DNA of 61,904 nucleotides from Lachnospiraceae bacterium (GTDB lineage Bacteria > Bacillota > Clostridia > Lachnospirales > Lachnospiraceae). Location of the stretch: positions 1 through 61,904 of the forward strand of contig JAFUVF010000022.1 in the NCBI GenBank assembly GCA_017483735.1, given 5' to 3'. Positions 45,761 to 54,888 of this stretch are shown in pieces (the stretch's first letter is position 1; the number at the start of each line of letters is the position of its first letter). The notes below the pieces were generated by a model. That model ran no database searches and was not told the origin of the DNA. It was given only the letters and a program-made list of their open reading frames with translations. A program made the translations under genes and the position numbers.

Positions 45761-46879
45761 ATGCAAACCTTAACTGAAGCAAAAAATCCATACACGCTGC
45801 AATTTAGTTATATTCCACCTCAATTCATAGAAAGAACATTTGTAACTATGGAGATAATGGATAATTTTACCCGTGAAGTCCCTACCTATCGTGGAATGTT
45901 CATTACCGGTGTAAGAGGCTCCGGGAAAACCGTGATGTTGGGAGATATACGAAACAAAATTGCTGAACAGGACAGATGGCTTACCGTGGATATAAACCCG
46001 GAGAGTAATCTTTTAGACTCTTTAGCCAGAAAACTGTATTTAATACCTATGGTAAAAGCAATGTTTATAAAGGCAAAGCTGGATTTTTCTGTTCTGGGTA
46101 TAGGAGTACATTTAGAAAATGCAGAACTTATGGCTTCAGACGAGGAAGATGCCATTGAGATGATGCTGCGGGTATTAAAAAAGTCTGGCTATAAGATTTT
46201 AGTGACTATTGATGAGGTCACATACAGCAAAGGTGTTGCGAAGCTTTCGCACGCTCTGTCATCATATGCAGGGGCAGGATATGACATATATCTGTTAATG
46301 ACAGGGCTTATAGAAAATATCAACAATATAAAGAACAAAAAATCCCTTACGTTTTTATATAGAGCAAAGATAAATAAGCTTGACACCCTAAATATAACGG
46401 CAATATGGAGTGATTATCAAAAAACTTTGGGTTTAGACAGAGAAGACGCCGAAAAACTTGCGTACATGACAAGGGGGTATCCATTGGCATTCCAGGCAGT
46501 GGGATATTTATATTGGAACGAATTATGCAAACATGAAAAATTTGACGATATAAATCAGGATGAAGTTGACGAAAAGTTGGACGTAATTTTGGCGGAATTA
46601 GCTTATGATAAAATATGGGATGAGCTGTCACAAAATGATGTAAAGATATTATATGTGATGTGCCGAATATCCTCATCATCAAAAACGGAGCTTATCAAAG
46701 TTGAAGATATCCGAAACGCCATAAATATGACATCGGACAGCTTTACCACATACAGAAAACGACTGATTGAAGCAGGCATTGTAGATGGAAGGCAATACGG
46801 ACATTTAAAATTTATGCTTCCGAGATTTGAAAATTATATTGAATTGAAAAGTTCCTTCAATCCCGCAGACATCCGATAG
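45761..46879 (+). CDS. AAA-type P-loop ATPase with winged-helix C-terminus
   Basis: 372 residues. Walker A G50-VRGSGKT57, Walker B ILVTID151E152V, a sensor-like YDIYLLMTGLI, then arginine-containing helices, and a C-terminal winged-helix-like part (IKVEDIRNAINMTSDSFTTY, KRLIEAGIVDGRQYG). The layout resembles the Orc1/Cdc6- and STAND-like group found in mobile elements and toxin-type systems. I start at ATG 45761 after AAAGGAG rather than TTG 45722. The repeat array directly upstream would be a natural binding site for its winged helix; this is inference. It is divergent from the recombinase, and no other partner gene is visible. Confidence 0.8.
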   Translation: MQTLTEAKNPYTLQFSYIPPQFIERTFVTMEIMDNFTREVPTYRGMFITGVRGSGKTVMLGDIRNKIAEQDRWLTVDINPESNLLDSLARKLYLIPMVKAMFIKAKLDFSVLGIGVHLENAELMASDEEDAIEMMLRVLKKSGYKILVTIDEVTYSKGVAKLSHALSSYAGAGYDIYLLMTGLIENINNIKNKKSLTFLYRAKINKLDTLNITAIWSDYQKTLGLDREDAEKLAYMTRGYPLAFQAVGYLYWNELCKHEKFDDINQDEVDEKLDVILAELAYDKIWDELSQNDVKILYVMCRISSSSKTELIKVEDIRNAINMTSDSFTTYRKRLIEAGIVDGRQYGHLKFMLPRFENYIELKSSFNPADIR

Positions 46880-47287
46880 GAACCACGCATACGCCGGCTT
46901 CCTTTTGTTCAATTCCCGGATTTGTCTCAAAGACTAAAATTCTAAAATATCATGGGTATTGGGCAATTGTAATTACATTCATAACACCAAAATCACAGCC
47001 GGAATTTGGAATTTGTACGTGTGTTTTATGTAAACTAACAATGCAACATTTTGTATATTGTGTAATGGCATAAATATATATGATATAACGGAAATTTGCG
47101 ATGAATACTGTGGAAGCGAAGGAATTGTTTCTGAGGTATTTAAAGTTACGGGAAAGCCTGTCAAAAATCTTAAAATTCAATAGCTAAAATCTTTCTGATA
47201 TATTCTTTATATATTCTTTAGTTTACTAAATCCCTTAAAGGTGTTAGAATTTAAAAATAATATTTTTGCCTTAGAAAGGGTCGTTCT
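46880..47287. other. Gene-poor stretch between the ATPase and the rhomboid-like gene
   Basis: A 408-bp AT-rich gap. A short open stretch (about 47070-47182, a peptide ending VFKVTGKPVKNLKIQ) and an overlapping ATG frame at 47101 are visible, but neither has a ribosome site or recognisable family. I see no terminator hairpin or tRNA. It may hold eroded sequence from the same accessory locus as the ATPase. Confidence 0.5.
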
Positions 47288-48157
47288 ATGAGTAAATGGG
47301 AACAGAAATTCGGAAAGTATGCGGTACCAAACCTTACTGTCATACTCCTTATATGCTATGTTGTGGGCTATGTGCTTCAGATGTTTGCACCGACGGTGTT
47401 GTATTATCTGACATTGAATCCCTATGAGATTGTGAGGGGGCAGGTGTGGAGGATATTCACATGGGTGCTGCTTCCACCATCAAGCTTTAATATATTTTTT
47501 ACGCTGATAATGCTGTATTTCTATTACAGCATAGGCACCGTTTTGGAGCGTACATGGGGAACATGGAGATACAATGTATATATCTTTGGCGGCATGCTCT
47601 TTACCGTCATTGCTTCATTCCTTTGCTTTGGTGTCATAATGCTTCTTAAGTACGCAGGAGTGAATGTTGTGGCAAGCATATTCGGAAGCACTGACGCAGG
47701 GATACTTTTTACATTAGGCTCCATGGCTTTTTCCACATACTATATCAATATTTCCATATTTCTGCTTTATGCAATGACCTATCCGGATATGAGGATATTG
47801 TTTATGTTCTTTATACCCATCAAGGTCAAATGGCTTGGAATACTGGATTTGATACTACTTGTATTCGAACTTGTATTTTCTAATTTGTTCTCCAAATTTG
47901 CGGTATCGGCGGCATTGATAAATGTATTTTTGTTCTATCTAATCAATGTGCGCCGCATAAGCTCTCCCAAACAGATAAAGAGGCGTATGGAGTTTGAGAG
48001 GAGAGCAAACCCTGTAAAGATAACAAAGCATAAATGCGCAATCTGCGGTCAGACCGACGAATCGGCACCTAATCTGCAGTTTAGATTTTGCTCTAAATGT
48101 AACGGAAATTATGAATATTGCTCGGAGCATCTTTTTACCCACGAGCATGTAAAATAG
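47288..48157 (+). CDS. Rhomboid-like membrane protein (pseudoprotease) with zinc-finger tail
   Basis: 289 residues with six predicted membrane helices. The region LNPYEIVRGQVWRIFTWVLL and the following IGTVLERTWGTWRYN resemble loop 1 of rhomboid proteins. The catalytic GxSG of helix 4 and the paired His of helix 6 are not found (that region reads FGSTDAGILFTLGSMAFST), so it is probably a non-proteolytic, Der1/TMEM115-like relative. The C-terminal cytosolic tail has CAICGQ, FCSKCNGNYEYC and HTHEH-like residues suggesting a zinc site. Start ATG 47288 with AAAGG. It is the first gene of a three-gene run with the sigma-like protein. Confidence 0.78.
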   Translation: MSKWEQKFGKYAVPNLTVILLICYVVGYVLQMFAPTVLYYLTLNPYEIVRGQVWRIFTWVLLPPSSFNIFFTLIMLYFYYSIGTVLERTWGTWRYNVYIFGGMLFTVIASFLCFGVIMLLKYAGVNVVASIFGSTDAGILFTLGSMAFSTYYINISIFLLYAMTYPDMRILFMFFIPIKVKWLGILDLILLVFELVFSNLFSKFAVSAALINVFLFYLINVRRISSPKQIKRRMEFERRANPVKITKHKCAICGQTDESAPNLQFRFCSKCNGNYEYCSEHLFTHEHVK

Positions 48158-48163
48158 GGAAAA

Positions 48164-48898
48164 ATGAAAGACGAATTATTGTTTGCAAAAAAACTTGACA
48201 AGATAAAGGCGTATGCCAGAAAACACGGGAATACTGTGGAGAGCGAAAGGGTAAGAGAGACCTTTGCGGAGCTTGAACTGAACGATTCACAGCTTGAAAT
48301 GGTATATGATTATCTCAAAAAAAGCAATATCGGTGTGGACGAAGCGCCGGATTTTGATGAGATATTGTCCGACAAGGAAAAGAATTATCTCGATGAATAT
48401 CTGGAGGCTATAGGTGCGCTTCCCATATATTCAGAGGGGGAGAAGGAGGCGCTCACAATAAGTGCCATGGCGGGAGAATCCGATGCCATAAAAAGGCTTA
48501 CGGAAAGCTATCTGCCCGCTGTGGTGGATATAGCAAAGCTCTATACCGGACAGGGCGTATTTTTGGAAGATTTAATAGGGGAGGGCAACCTTGCTCTTTC
48601 CTTTGGCTGCGGAATGCTGGGAAGCCTTGAAAAGCCCTCGGAGGCTGACGGGATGCTGGGAAAGCTCATAATGAACGCAATGGAGGATTATATTGCGCAG
48701 AATGCGGATGATGAGAAGCTGGACAAAAGAGTGCTTGACAGGGTAAACAAGGTTCATGCAAAGGCGAAGGAGCTTTCGGAGGCTTTTGGAAGAAAGGTAA
48801 GCATAGCGGAGCTCTCCGAGGAATATCATATGAGTGAGGGCTTTATACGTGATGCGGTGCGTATCAGCGGTTTTAAGATAGAGGAGATAGAGGGGTAA
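48164..48898 (+). CDS. Sigma-70-like protein lacking promoter-reading regions
   Basis: 244 residues. The N-terminus (LDKIKAYARKHGNTVESERV, SQLEMVYDYLKKSNIGV) resembles sigma region 1.1. Next is region 1.2/2.1-like sequence (YLDEYLEAIGALPIYSEGEK, LTESYLPAVVDIAKLYTGQG, EDLIGEGNLAL), which binds the core enzyme. Then, where regions 2.3-2.4 should lie, only a short divergent segment is present, followed by a region 3-like helix-turn-helix (KVSIAELSEEYHMSEGFIRD). It ends without region 4. It could bind RNA polymerase without reading standard promoters, or act as an anti-sigma mimic. It lies 6 bp after the rhomboid-like gene and overlaps the next gene by one base. Confidence 0.78.
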   Translation: MKDELLFAKKLDKIKAYARKHGNTVESERVRETFAELELNDSQLEMVYDYLKKSNIGVDEAPDFDEILSDKEKNYLDEYLEAIGALPIYSEGEKEALTISAMAGESDAIKRLTESYLPAVVDIAKLYTGQGVFLEDLIGEGNLALSFGCGMLGSLEKPSEADGMLGKLIMNAMEDYIAQNADDEKLDKRVLDRVNKVHAKAKELSEAFGRKVSIAELSEEYHMSEGFIRDAVRISGFKIEEIEG

Positions 48899-49290
48899 TG
48901 AAGGCTAGCGTTTATGAGGATTACAAATACTGTATGCAGGATATTTCCTCAATCTATCTCGGCGCAAAATACACCTTCGGGGAGATAATTTCAAATGATG
49001 AAATACTCTTTAAGCTTCGTCTTGTAATAAAAAAATATATTCTTCCCGAGGCTGACAAGGATGATACTCTTGAAAGTCATCTTTATTATCTTACACAGGA
49101 GAGCTTTCTTGTGGAAATCTATGAACAGCTAAGGGCAAGGATAAAGGTCAATCAGATAGAGAAAAACAGATATGTGACAAAAGTATATAAGATAAAGGAT
49201 TTAGCCTCGCTTTCAAAGGAAGAAAAGGAAAGCAAAGGGATTGTGATACAGGAATTAAAGATAAACAAGCTGTCGCTTATGACGTTTTAG
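48898..49290 (+). CDS. Small protein coupled to the sigma-like gene
   Basis: A 130-residue acidic/basic helical protein. Its ATG (48898) overlaps the stop of the sigma-like gene in a TAATG arrangement, so it is translated by coupling. No signal peptide or membrane helix is seen. The sequence (VYEDYKYCMQDISSIYLG, then LRLVIKKYILPEADKDD, a KxxxKxYKIKDLASL helix) matches no family I know. The context suggests a partner of the sigma-like protein, such as a chaperone or anti-factor; this is inference. Confidence 0.68.
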   Translation: MKASVYEDYKYCMQDISSIYLGAKYTFGEIISNDEILFKLRLVIKKYILPEADKDDTLESHLYYLTQESFLVEIYEQLRARIKVNQIEKNRYVTKVYKIKDLASLSKEEKESKGIVIQELKINKLSLMTF

Positions 49291-49319
49291 AAATAAAAAA
49301 CTTACCGGAGGAATATTAA

Positions 49320-52235
49320 ATGAAGATTGAGGAATTAAAGGCATATGAGGTCATAGAGAGAAAAAGGATTGATGACATTAACTCTGAAAGCTATATATTG
49401 AAGCACAAAAAGACTGGCGCAAGGGTTGCGCTTTTGTCAAATGACGATGACAACAAGGTGTTCTATGTGGGCTTTCGTACTCCTCCCAAGGACTCCACGG
49501 GAGTGGCGCATATAATCGAGCATTCGGTGCTCTGCGGCTCCGAAAAATTTCCGGTCAAGGATCCCTTTGTGGAGCTTGTGAAGGGGTCATTGAATACCTT
49601 TTTAAACGCCATGACTTATCCCGACAAGACGGTATATCCGGTGGCAAGCTGCAACGAGAAGGATTTTGAAAATCTGATGGAGGTATATCTTGATGCGGTA
49701 TTCCATCCGAATATCTACGAAAACGAGAGCATTTTCAGGCAGGAGGGGTGGCATTACGAATTTGATGAAGAAAATAGTGACCTTGTGATAAACGGTGTCG
49801 TCTATAATGAAATGAAGGGTGCTTTTTCATCTCCGGATGACGTACTTGAGAGGGGAATAATGAATTCCCTGTATCCCGACACGGAATACGGCGTTGAATC
49901 AGGAGGAGATCCTGCGGATATTCCGAAGCTTACATATGAGGCTTTCCTCGATTTCCACAGGGCATATTACCATCCCTCCAACAGCTATATCTACCTCTAC
50001 GGTGATATGGATATGGCAAAGGAGCTTGATTATATAGACAGGGAATATCTGTCAAAATATGAGAGGATAGAGGTGGACTCCGCCATAGGCACCCAGAAGC
50101 CCTTTGACAAACAAGTGCGGACAGTCAAGGAATTCCCGTTAAATGATGGGGAGGATGAGAAGGAGAATACCTTCATATCAAGAAATTATTCCATAGGGGA
50201 TTCGCTTGACAAAAAATTATATGCCGCACTTCAAATACTGGATTATGCATTGTGCTCCGCACCCGGAGCTCCTTTAAAGCAGGCACTTGTGGACAGGGGG
50301 CTTGGAAGTGATGTGTACAGCATTTACGAAAACGGAATCAAGCAGCCGTATTTTTCCATAATATCCAAGGATATCGACCTTAAGAGGGAAGGGGAATTTG
50401 TCCTGATAATTGATGAGGTATTAAAGGATATTTCGGAAAACGGCTTTGACAAAAAGGCACTCTTGGGAGCAATCAATTATTTTGAATTCAAGTACAGAGA
50501 GGCGGATTTCGGGAGCTACCCTAAGGGACTTATGTATGGCTTACAGCTTTTGGACAGCTGGCTTTATGATGAGAACAAGCCCTTTATACATGTAGCCGCA
50601 AACGACACCTACACGGAGTTTAAAACTCTTGCAAAGGAGGGGTATTTCGAGGGACTCGTAAAGAAGTATTTGATCGACAATCCTCACAGAAGCATTGTTG
50701 TTCTAAAGCCGAAGCCCGGTCTTTTGAAGGAACAGGAGGAAGCGTTAAAGGCAGAGCTTAAGAATAAAAAGGGGAAGATGAGCGCTGAGGAATTGGCTGA
50801 CATAAAGGAAAGCTTTGATAAGCTGCGTGAATTTCAGGAAAGAGAGGATACTAAGGAAAATCTTTCAAAGCTCCCCATGCTCAAAAGGAGTGATTTAAAG
50901 AAGGAGGCTGCAAAGATAGTCCTTTCAGAAAATGAGCTCTCGGGATATAAGCTTCTATATCACGATATCTTTACAAACGGCATAGGTTACTTAAGGTACA
51001 TCTTTAAGCTTGATGACATACCGGAGGAGTATTTTCGCTATGTGCCGGTTCTAAAGGGTGTCCTTGGAATGGTGGATACCGAGAACTACAAATACGGGGA
51101 TTTATTTAACGAAATAAGCTTAATAAGCGGAGGAATTACTTATTCTACTTACGTGTACAAAAAAACGGAGGGTAAGGACTTTACTTCCACCTTTGAGATT
51201 AAGCTGAGAAGTCTGTATGAAAATATTGACAAGGCTGTGGCTCTCATAGAGGAAATGATATTTGCAAGCAGACTGGATGACGAAAAGCGGCTTAAGGAGA
51301 TATTTGCGGAAGGAAAATCAAGGCTGCAGGCAAGTATGACGGGCGCAGGACATTCCGTTGCAGTGGGAAGAACCTATTCCTATACAAGCGCTGCTGGAGT
51401 TATTGCGGAGGAGATGTCAGGCATCGCCTTCTATAGATTGATTTCAGATATTTCGGAGAACTTTGACGAGAGGAAAAATGAGGTTATTTCCAAGTTAAAG
51501 GAGCTTGTAAGGATGATATTCAGACCGGAGAATCTTATGATTGATTTTACCGGAGAAGAGAGCGGGCTTTCAAAAATCGAGGAGCCTACGAAAAGGCTTG
51601 CGGCAAAGCTGTATAAGGATGAGGTTTGTAAAAAACACTATATTCCCGGATATAAGAAGCTAAACGAGGGCTTTATGACCGCCGCTCAGGTTCAATATGT
51701 ATGCAGGGGCGGAAACTATCATGACGTAGGGCTTCCATACAGAGGGGAGCTTAGGGTGCTCAAGGTGCTTATGGGATACACCTATCTGTGGGTAAATGTG
51801 AGAGTAAAGGGCGGAGCTTACGGATGCATGTGCCAGTTTTCCAAAAACGGCGACTCCTGCTTCGTGTCCTACAGAGACCCAAATTTAAAGGGTACAATAG
51901 ATATATTTGAGGGTGCGGCGGATTATGTCAGGGCTTTTGCGGCTGACGAGCGCACAATGACGCAGTACATAATAGGTGCGGTAAGCGATATGGATACGCC
52001 CATGACACCGCAGACAAAGGGCGCCTTTGCCCTCACGGCATATATGACGGGAGTAAATGACGCAGACCTCCAGAGGGAGAGGGATGAGGTGCTTAGCTGC
52101 ACGGAGGATAAGATAAGGGAGCTTTCCGAATACATAAAGGCATTTATGGATGAGGACAATCTCTGTGTTGTGGGGAATGCGGGCAACATAAGGGATGAGG
52201 AAAAGCTCTTTATGAAGGTTGAAAACTTGTTTTGA
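49320..52235 (+). CDS. M16C-family zinc peptidase (presequence-protease type)
   Basis: 971 residues, similar to PreP/Cym1 and its bacterial homologues, which degrade peptides inside a closed chamber. The inverted zinc motif is H64-I-I-E67-H68, followed by SVLCGSEKFPVKDPF; the distal ligand region is VVYNEMKGAFSSPDD. The N-terminal half has both M16 domains, a hinge at about 480-530 (helical, charged), then the C-terminal half with PRP-like GGAYGCMCQFSKNG. It appears complete with all zinc ligands, so active. Start ATG 49320 with GGAGG. It is followed 27 bp later by the DUF4349 lipoprotein. Confidence 0.93.
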   Translation: MKIEELKAYEVIERKRIDDINSESYILKHKKTGARVALLSNDDDNKVFYVGFRTPPKDSTGVAHIIEHSVLCGSEKFPVKDPFVELVKGSLNTFLNAMTYPDKTVYPVASCNEKDFENLMEVYLDAVFHPNIYENESIFRQEGWHYEFDEENSDLVINGVVYNEMKGAFSSPDDVLERGIMNSLYPDTEYGVESGGDPADIPKLTYEAFLDFHRAYYHPSNSYIYLYGDMDMAKELDYIDREYLSKYERIEVDSAIGTQKPFDKQVRTVKEFPLNDGEDEKENTFISRNYSIGDSLDKKLYAALQILDYALCSAPGAPLKQALVDRGLGSDVYSIYENGIKQPYFSIISKDIDLKREGEFVLIIDEVLKDISENGFDKKALLGAINYFEFKYREADFGSYPKGLMYGLQLLDSWLYDENKPFIHVAANDTYTEFKTLAKEGYFEGLVKKYLIDNPHRSIVVLKPKPGLLKEQEEALKAELKNKKGKMSAEELADIKESFDKLREFQEREDTKENLSKLPMLKRSDLKKEAAKIVLSENELSGYKLLYHDIFTNGIGYLRYIFKLDDIPEEYFRYVPVLKGVLGMVDTENYKYGDLFNEISLISGGITYSTYVYKKTEGKDFTSTFEIKLRSLYENIDKAVALIEEMIFASRLDDEKRLKEIFAEGKSRLQASMTGAGHSVAVGRTYSYTSAAGVIAEEMSGIAFYRLISDISENFDERKNEVISKLKELVRMIFRPENLMIDFTGEESGLSKIEEPTKRLAAKLYKDEVCKKHYIPGYKKLNEGFMTAAQVQYVCRGGNYHDVGLPYRGELRVLKVLMGYTYLWVNVRVKGGAYGCMCQFSKNGDSCFVSYRDPNLKGTIDIFEGAADYVRAFAADERTMTQYIIGAVSDMDTPMTPQTKGAFALTAYMTGVNDADLQRERDEVLSCTEDKIRELSEYIKAFMDEDNLCVVGNAGNIRDEEKLFMKVENLF

Positions 52236-52262
52236 TTTAACGGGAGGAATAAAGTTATAATT

Positions 52263-53282
52263 ATGAAAAAGAATATAAGCGTTTTGACAATGGCGCTGGC
52301 TATGGCGGCCATGCTGTCCGCCTGCGGTTCTTTCTCAGCAGATGAAGGCTTTAATGGGAGCACACAGAATTCTTTTGCGGATTCAAAGGCAATGGTGGCT
52401 ACAGAGGCAGCTGCAGAGGCAGCTGCAGATGCCGGCTGGGGCTCCGAGTACGGATATGAAGCAGAGACTTCCGATGTTACAGGCGGCGCTAATGAATCGC
52501 AGATTGACACTTCTGCGGTGGATACATCAAGAAAGCTCATACGCACCGTGAATATGAGCACAGAGACCAAGGAATTTGAAAGGGTCACACAGGAGATTGA
52601 GGCGAAGGTAAAGTCCTTAAACGGCTATATCGAGAGCATGAATACCTATAACGGGAGCACCTATTACGGGAAGAGCGAGAGACATGCGGACTATACCATA
52701 AGGATACCAAAGGCGAATCTTGATACCTTTGTGAATCAGGTAAGCGAAGCCTCAAATGTTACCAACAAATCCGAGAATGTCGAGGATGTGACATTGACCT
52801 ATGTGGATATTGATTCCAGAAAGAAAGCCCTTCTTGTGGAGCAGGACAGACTTTTGGAGCTTCTTGAAAAGGCGGAATCCGTAGAGGATATAATAACGAT
52901 AGAGAGCAGGCTATCCGACATAAGGTATCAGATACAATCCATAGAGAGCCAGCTTCGCACCTACGACAATCAGGTGGATTACAGCACAGTATATCTGAAT
53001 GTTCAGGAGGTAATAGATTATACTGTTGTCGAGGAGGAATCCGTGCTTGAGAGAATGGGCAGGGGCTTTATGGAAAGCCTTCATGATCTGGGGGATTCCA
53101 TAGTCGATATGGCGGTATGGTTTGTGGTAAATATCCCCTATCTTTTGGTAATAGCAGTAATCATATTCCTTATAATCTTCTTCTCGATCAGAGCGGGAAG
53201 GAAGAATAAGCACAGACAGAAGAGCAAAAAGTCAAAAGAGGATAGCAATGCAGAAAATGGAAGCGGAGAAAGCGACAAATAA
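52263..53282 (+). CDS. DUF4349 lipoprotein
   Basis: 339 residues. Lipoprotein signal with lipobox LSAC (Cys at about 21), a low-complexity Ala/Glu stretch, then the DUF4349 domain (RKLIRTVNMSTETKEFERV, SLNGYIESMN, a coiled coil KALLVEQDRLLELLEKAES, STVYLNVQEV). One membrane helix near the C-terminus (NIPYLLVIAVIIFLIIFFSI) and a basic Lys/Arg tail follow. It is likely anchored to the membrane at both ends. Role unknown; the family is linked with envelope functions. Its last 35 nt overlap the start of era. Confidence 0.9.
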   Translation: MKKNISVLTMALAMAAMLSACGSFSADEGFNGSTQNSFADSKAMVATEAAAEAAADAGWGSEYGYEAETSDVTGGANESQIDTSAVDTSRKLIRTVNMSTETKEFERVTQEIEAKVKSLNGYIESMNTYNGSTYYGKSERHADYTIRIPKANLDTFVNQVSEASNVTNKSENVEDVTLTYVDIDSRKKALLVEQDRLLELLEKAESVEDIITIESRLSDIRYQIQSIESQLRTYDNQVDYSTVYLNVQEVIDYTVVEEESVLERMGRGFMESLHDLGDSIVDMAVWFVVNIPYLLVIAVIIFLIIFFSIRAGRKNKHRQKSKKSKEDSNAENGSGESDK

Positions 53283-54186
53283 AAATATGGTCAAAAAATC
53301 CGGCTTTGCAACCCTGATAGGGCGCCCGAATGTGGGGAAGTCCACCCTTATGAACCATCTGATAGGGCAGAAGATAGCCATAACCTCCAATAAGCCGCAG
53401 ACTACGAGGAACCGCATCCAGACAGTGCTTACGACGGATGAGGGTCAGATAGTATTTCTTGATACGCCCGGAATACACAAATCCAAGAATAAGCTCGGGA
53501 GCTATATGGTAAATGTGGCGGAGGGAGCTATAAACAATGTGGATGTGGTGCTGTGGCTTGTGGAGCCCACAACCTTTATCGGCGCAGGGGAGAGGCATAT
53601 AATTGAGGTGCTTAAAAAAGTCAAGGCTCCGGTAATACTTGTCATAAATAAGATAGACACCGTAAAAAAGGATGAAATATTAAAATTCATAGATACCTAC
53701 AGAAGGGAATATGACTTTGCTGAGATAGTTCCGGTTTCTGCGCTTAAAAATCAGAATACCGATGAGCTGATCAAGTGCATATTCAAGTATCTTCCCTACG
53801 GAGATGCCTTCTATGACGAGGATACCATAACGGATCAGCCCATGCGCCAGATTGCGGCTGAGATGATACGTGAGAAGGCATTAAGACTTCTTTCGGAGGA
53901 GATTCCCCACGGGATTGCCGTAACCATAGAATCCATGAAGGAGGAAAAAAATATCTGTCATATAGACGCAACCATTATCTGTGAGAGGGATTCCCACAAG
54001 GGCATCATAATAGGAAAGGGCGGGGAGATGCTTAAGAAAATAGGCACCGATGCAAGGCGTGATATTGAGAGACTCATGGATATGAAGGTCAATTTGAAGC
54101 TGTGGGTAAAGGTAAAAAAGGAATGGCGTGATTCGGAAATACTTATGAAGAATTACGGCTATGATCCAAAGGACATTAAAATATAA
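53248..54186 (+). CDS. era: GTPase Era
   Basis: Essential ribosome-assembly GTPase binding the 3' end of 16S rRNA. G1 GRPNVGKSTLMNHLIG (about 25-40), G2 TTRNRIQ, G3 DTPGIHKSK, G4 NKIDTVKK, and a C-terminal KH domain GIIIGKGGEMLKKIG. I start at ATG 53248 (312 residues) because AGAGG precedes it by 6 nt, although this puts the start inside the DUF4349 gene; the alternative ATG 53287 lacks a ribosome site. recO follows in 5 bp. Confidence 0.96.
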   Translation: MQKMEAEKATNKNMVKKSGFATLIGRPNVGKSTLMNHLIGQKIAITSNKPQTTRNRIQTVLTTDEGQIVFLDTPGIHKSKNKLGSYMVNVAEGAINNVDVVLWLVEPTTFIGAGERHIIEVLKKVKAPVILVINKIDTVKKDEILKFIDTYRREYDFAEIVPVSALKNQNTDELIKCIFKYLPYGDAFYDEDTITDQPMRQIAAEMIREKALRLLSEEIPHGIAVTIESMKEEKNICHIDATIICERDSHKGIIIGKGGEMLKKIGTDARRDIERLMDMKVNLKLWVKVKKEWRDSEILMKNYGYDPKDIKI

Positions 54187-54191
54187 TAAGT

Positions 54192-54845
54192 ATGCAGGAT
54201 TTTATAGATGTCACGGGACTTGTATTAAAGCAAAGTCCCGTGGGGGAATATGACAGGAGAATAACGCTTCTTACAAAGGAAAGGGGAAAGCTTGCTGCTT
54301 TTGCAAAAAGTGCGAGAAAGCAGGGGAGTCGCTTCGGCGCCTCCACCTGCCCTTTTTGTTTCGGGACATTCCGGCTTTTCGAGGGGAAAAGCTCCTATAC
54401 TGTGTCTGATGCGGATATTTCAAATTATTTCGAGGAGCTTATGAAGGACTATGAGGGGGCGTATTATGGGATGTATTTTGCGGAAATAGCGGACTACTAT
54501 ACGAGGGAAAACAATGATGAGACAGATATGCTTAAGCTTATCTATCAGTCCTTAAGGGCGCTTACCACAAGCTCACTTGACAGAAGGCTTGTAAAGGCAA
54601 TATATGAGATCAAGTCTATCACGGTAAACGGAGAGTTTCCGGGGATATCGGAAGCGGAGGCGGCAGGCATGAATGAGTCAACCGTCTATGCAGTGCGCTT
54701 CATAGAAAGAACCCCCATAGAGAAGCTGTACACATTTGCGGTCACGGATGAGGTTCTTACGGAGCTTTCAAGGCTGGCGGCAGAATATAGGAAAAGGTAT
54801 ATGGACAGGAACTTTAAAAGCCTTGAAATAATAGAAAATCTGTGA
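54192..54845 (+). CDS. recO: DNA repair protein RecO (no zinc cysteines)
   Basis: RecF-pathway mediator that loads RecA on SSB-coated DNA. It has 217 residues: N-terminal OB fold (VLKQSPVGEYDRRITLLTKE, RGKLAAFAKSARKQGS) and a helical middle (AEIADYYTRENNDETDMLKL). The four-cysteine zinc motif near the C-terminus of most RecO proteins is absent; instead the sequence runs NGEFPGISEAEAAGMNESTV and YRKRYMDRNFKSLEI. I believe other Lachnospiraceae share this form. It comes directly after era, its usual place. Confidence 0.93.
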   Translation: MQDFIDVTGLVLKQSPVGEYDRRITLLTKERGKLAAFAKSARKQGSRFGASTCPFCFGTFRLFEGKSSYTVSDADISNYFEELMKDYEGAYYGMYFAEIADYYTRENNDETDMLKLIYQSLRALTTSSLDRRLVKAIYEIKSITVNGEFPGISEAEAAGMNESTVYAVRFIERTPIEKLYTFAVTDEVLTELSRLAAEYRKRYMDRNFKSLEIIENL

Positions 54846-54888
54846 TAAAATTATTAACCGATTTACTTTGGAAAGATGTGAGGTTTCG

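Noticed and set aside
47101..47187. Short frame starting ATG in the ATPase-rhomboid gap
   Set aside because: No ribosome site, and an overlapping frame is equally open; neither is gene-like.
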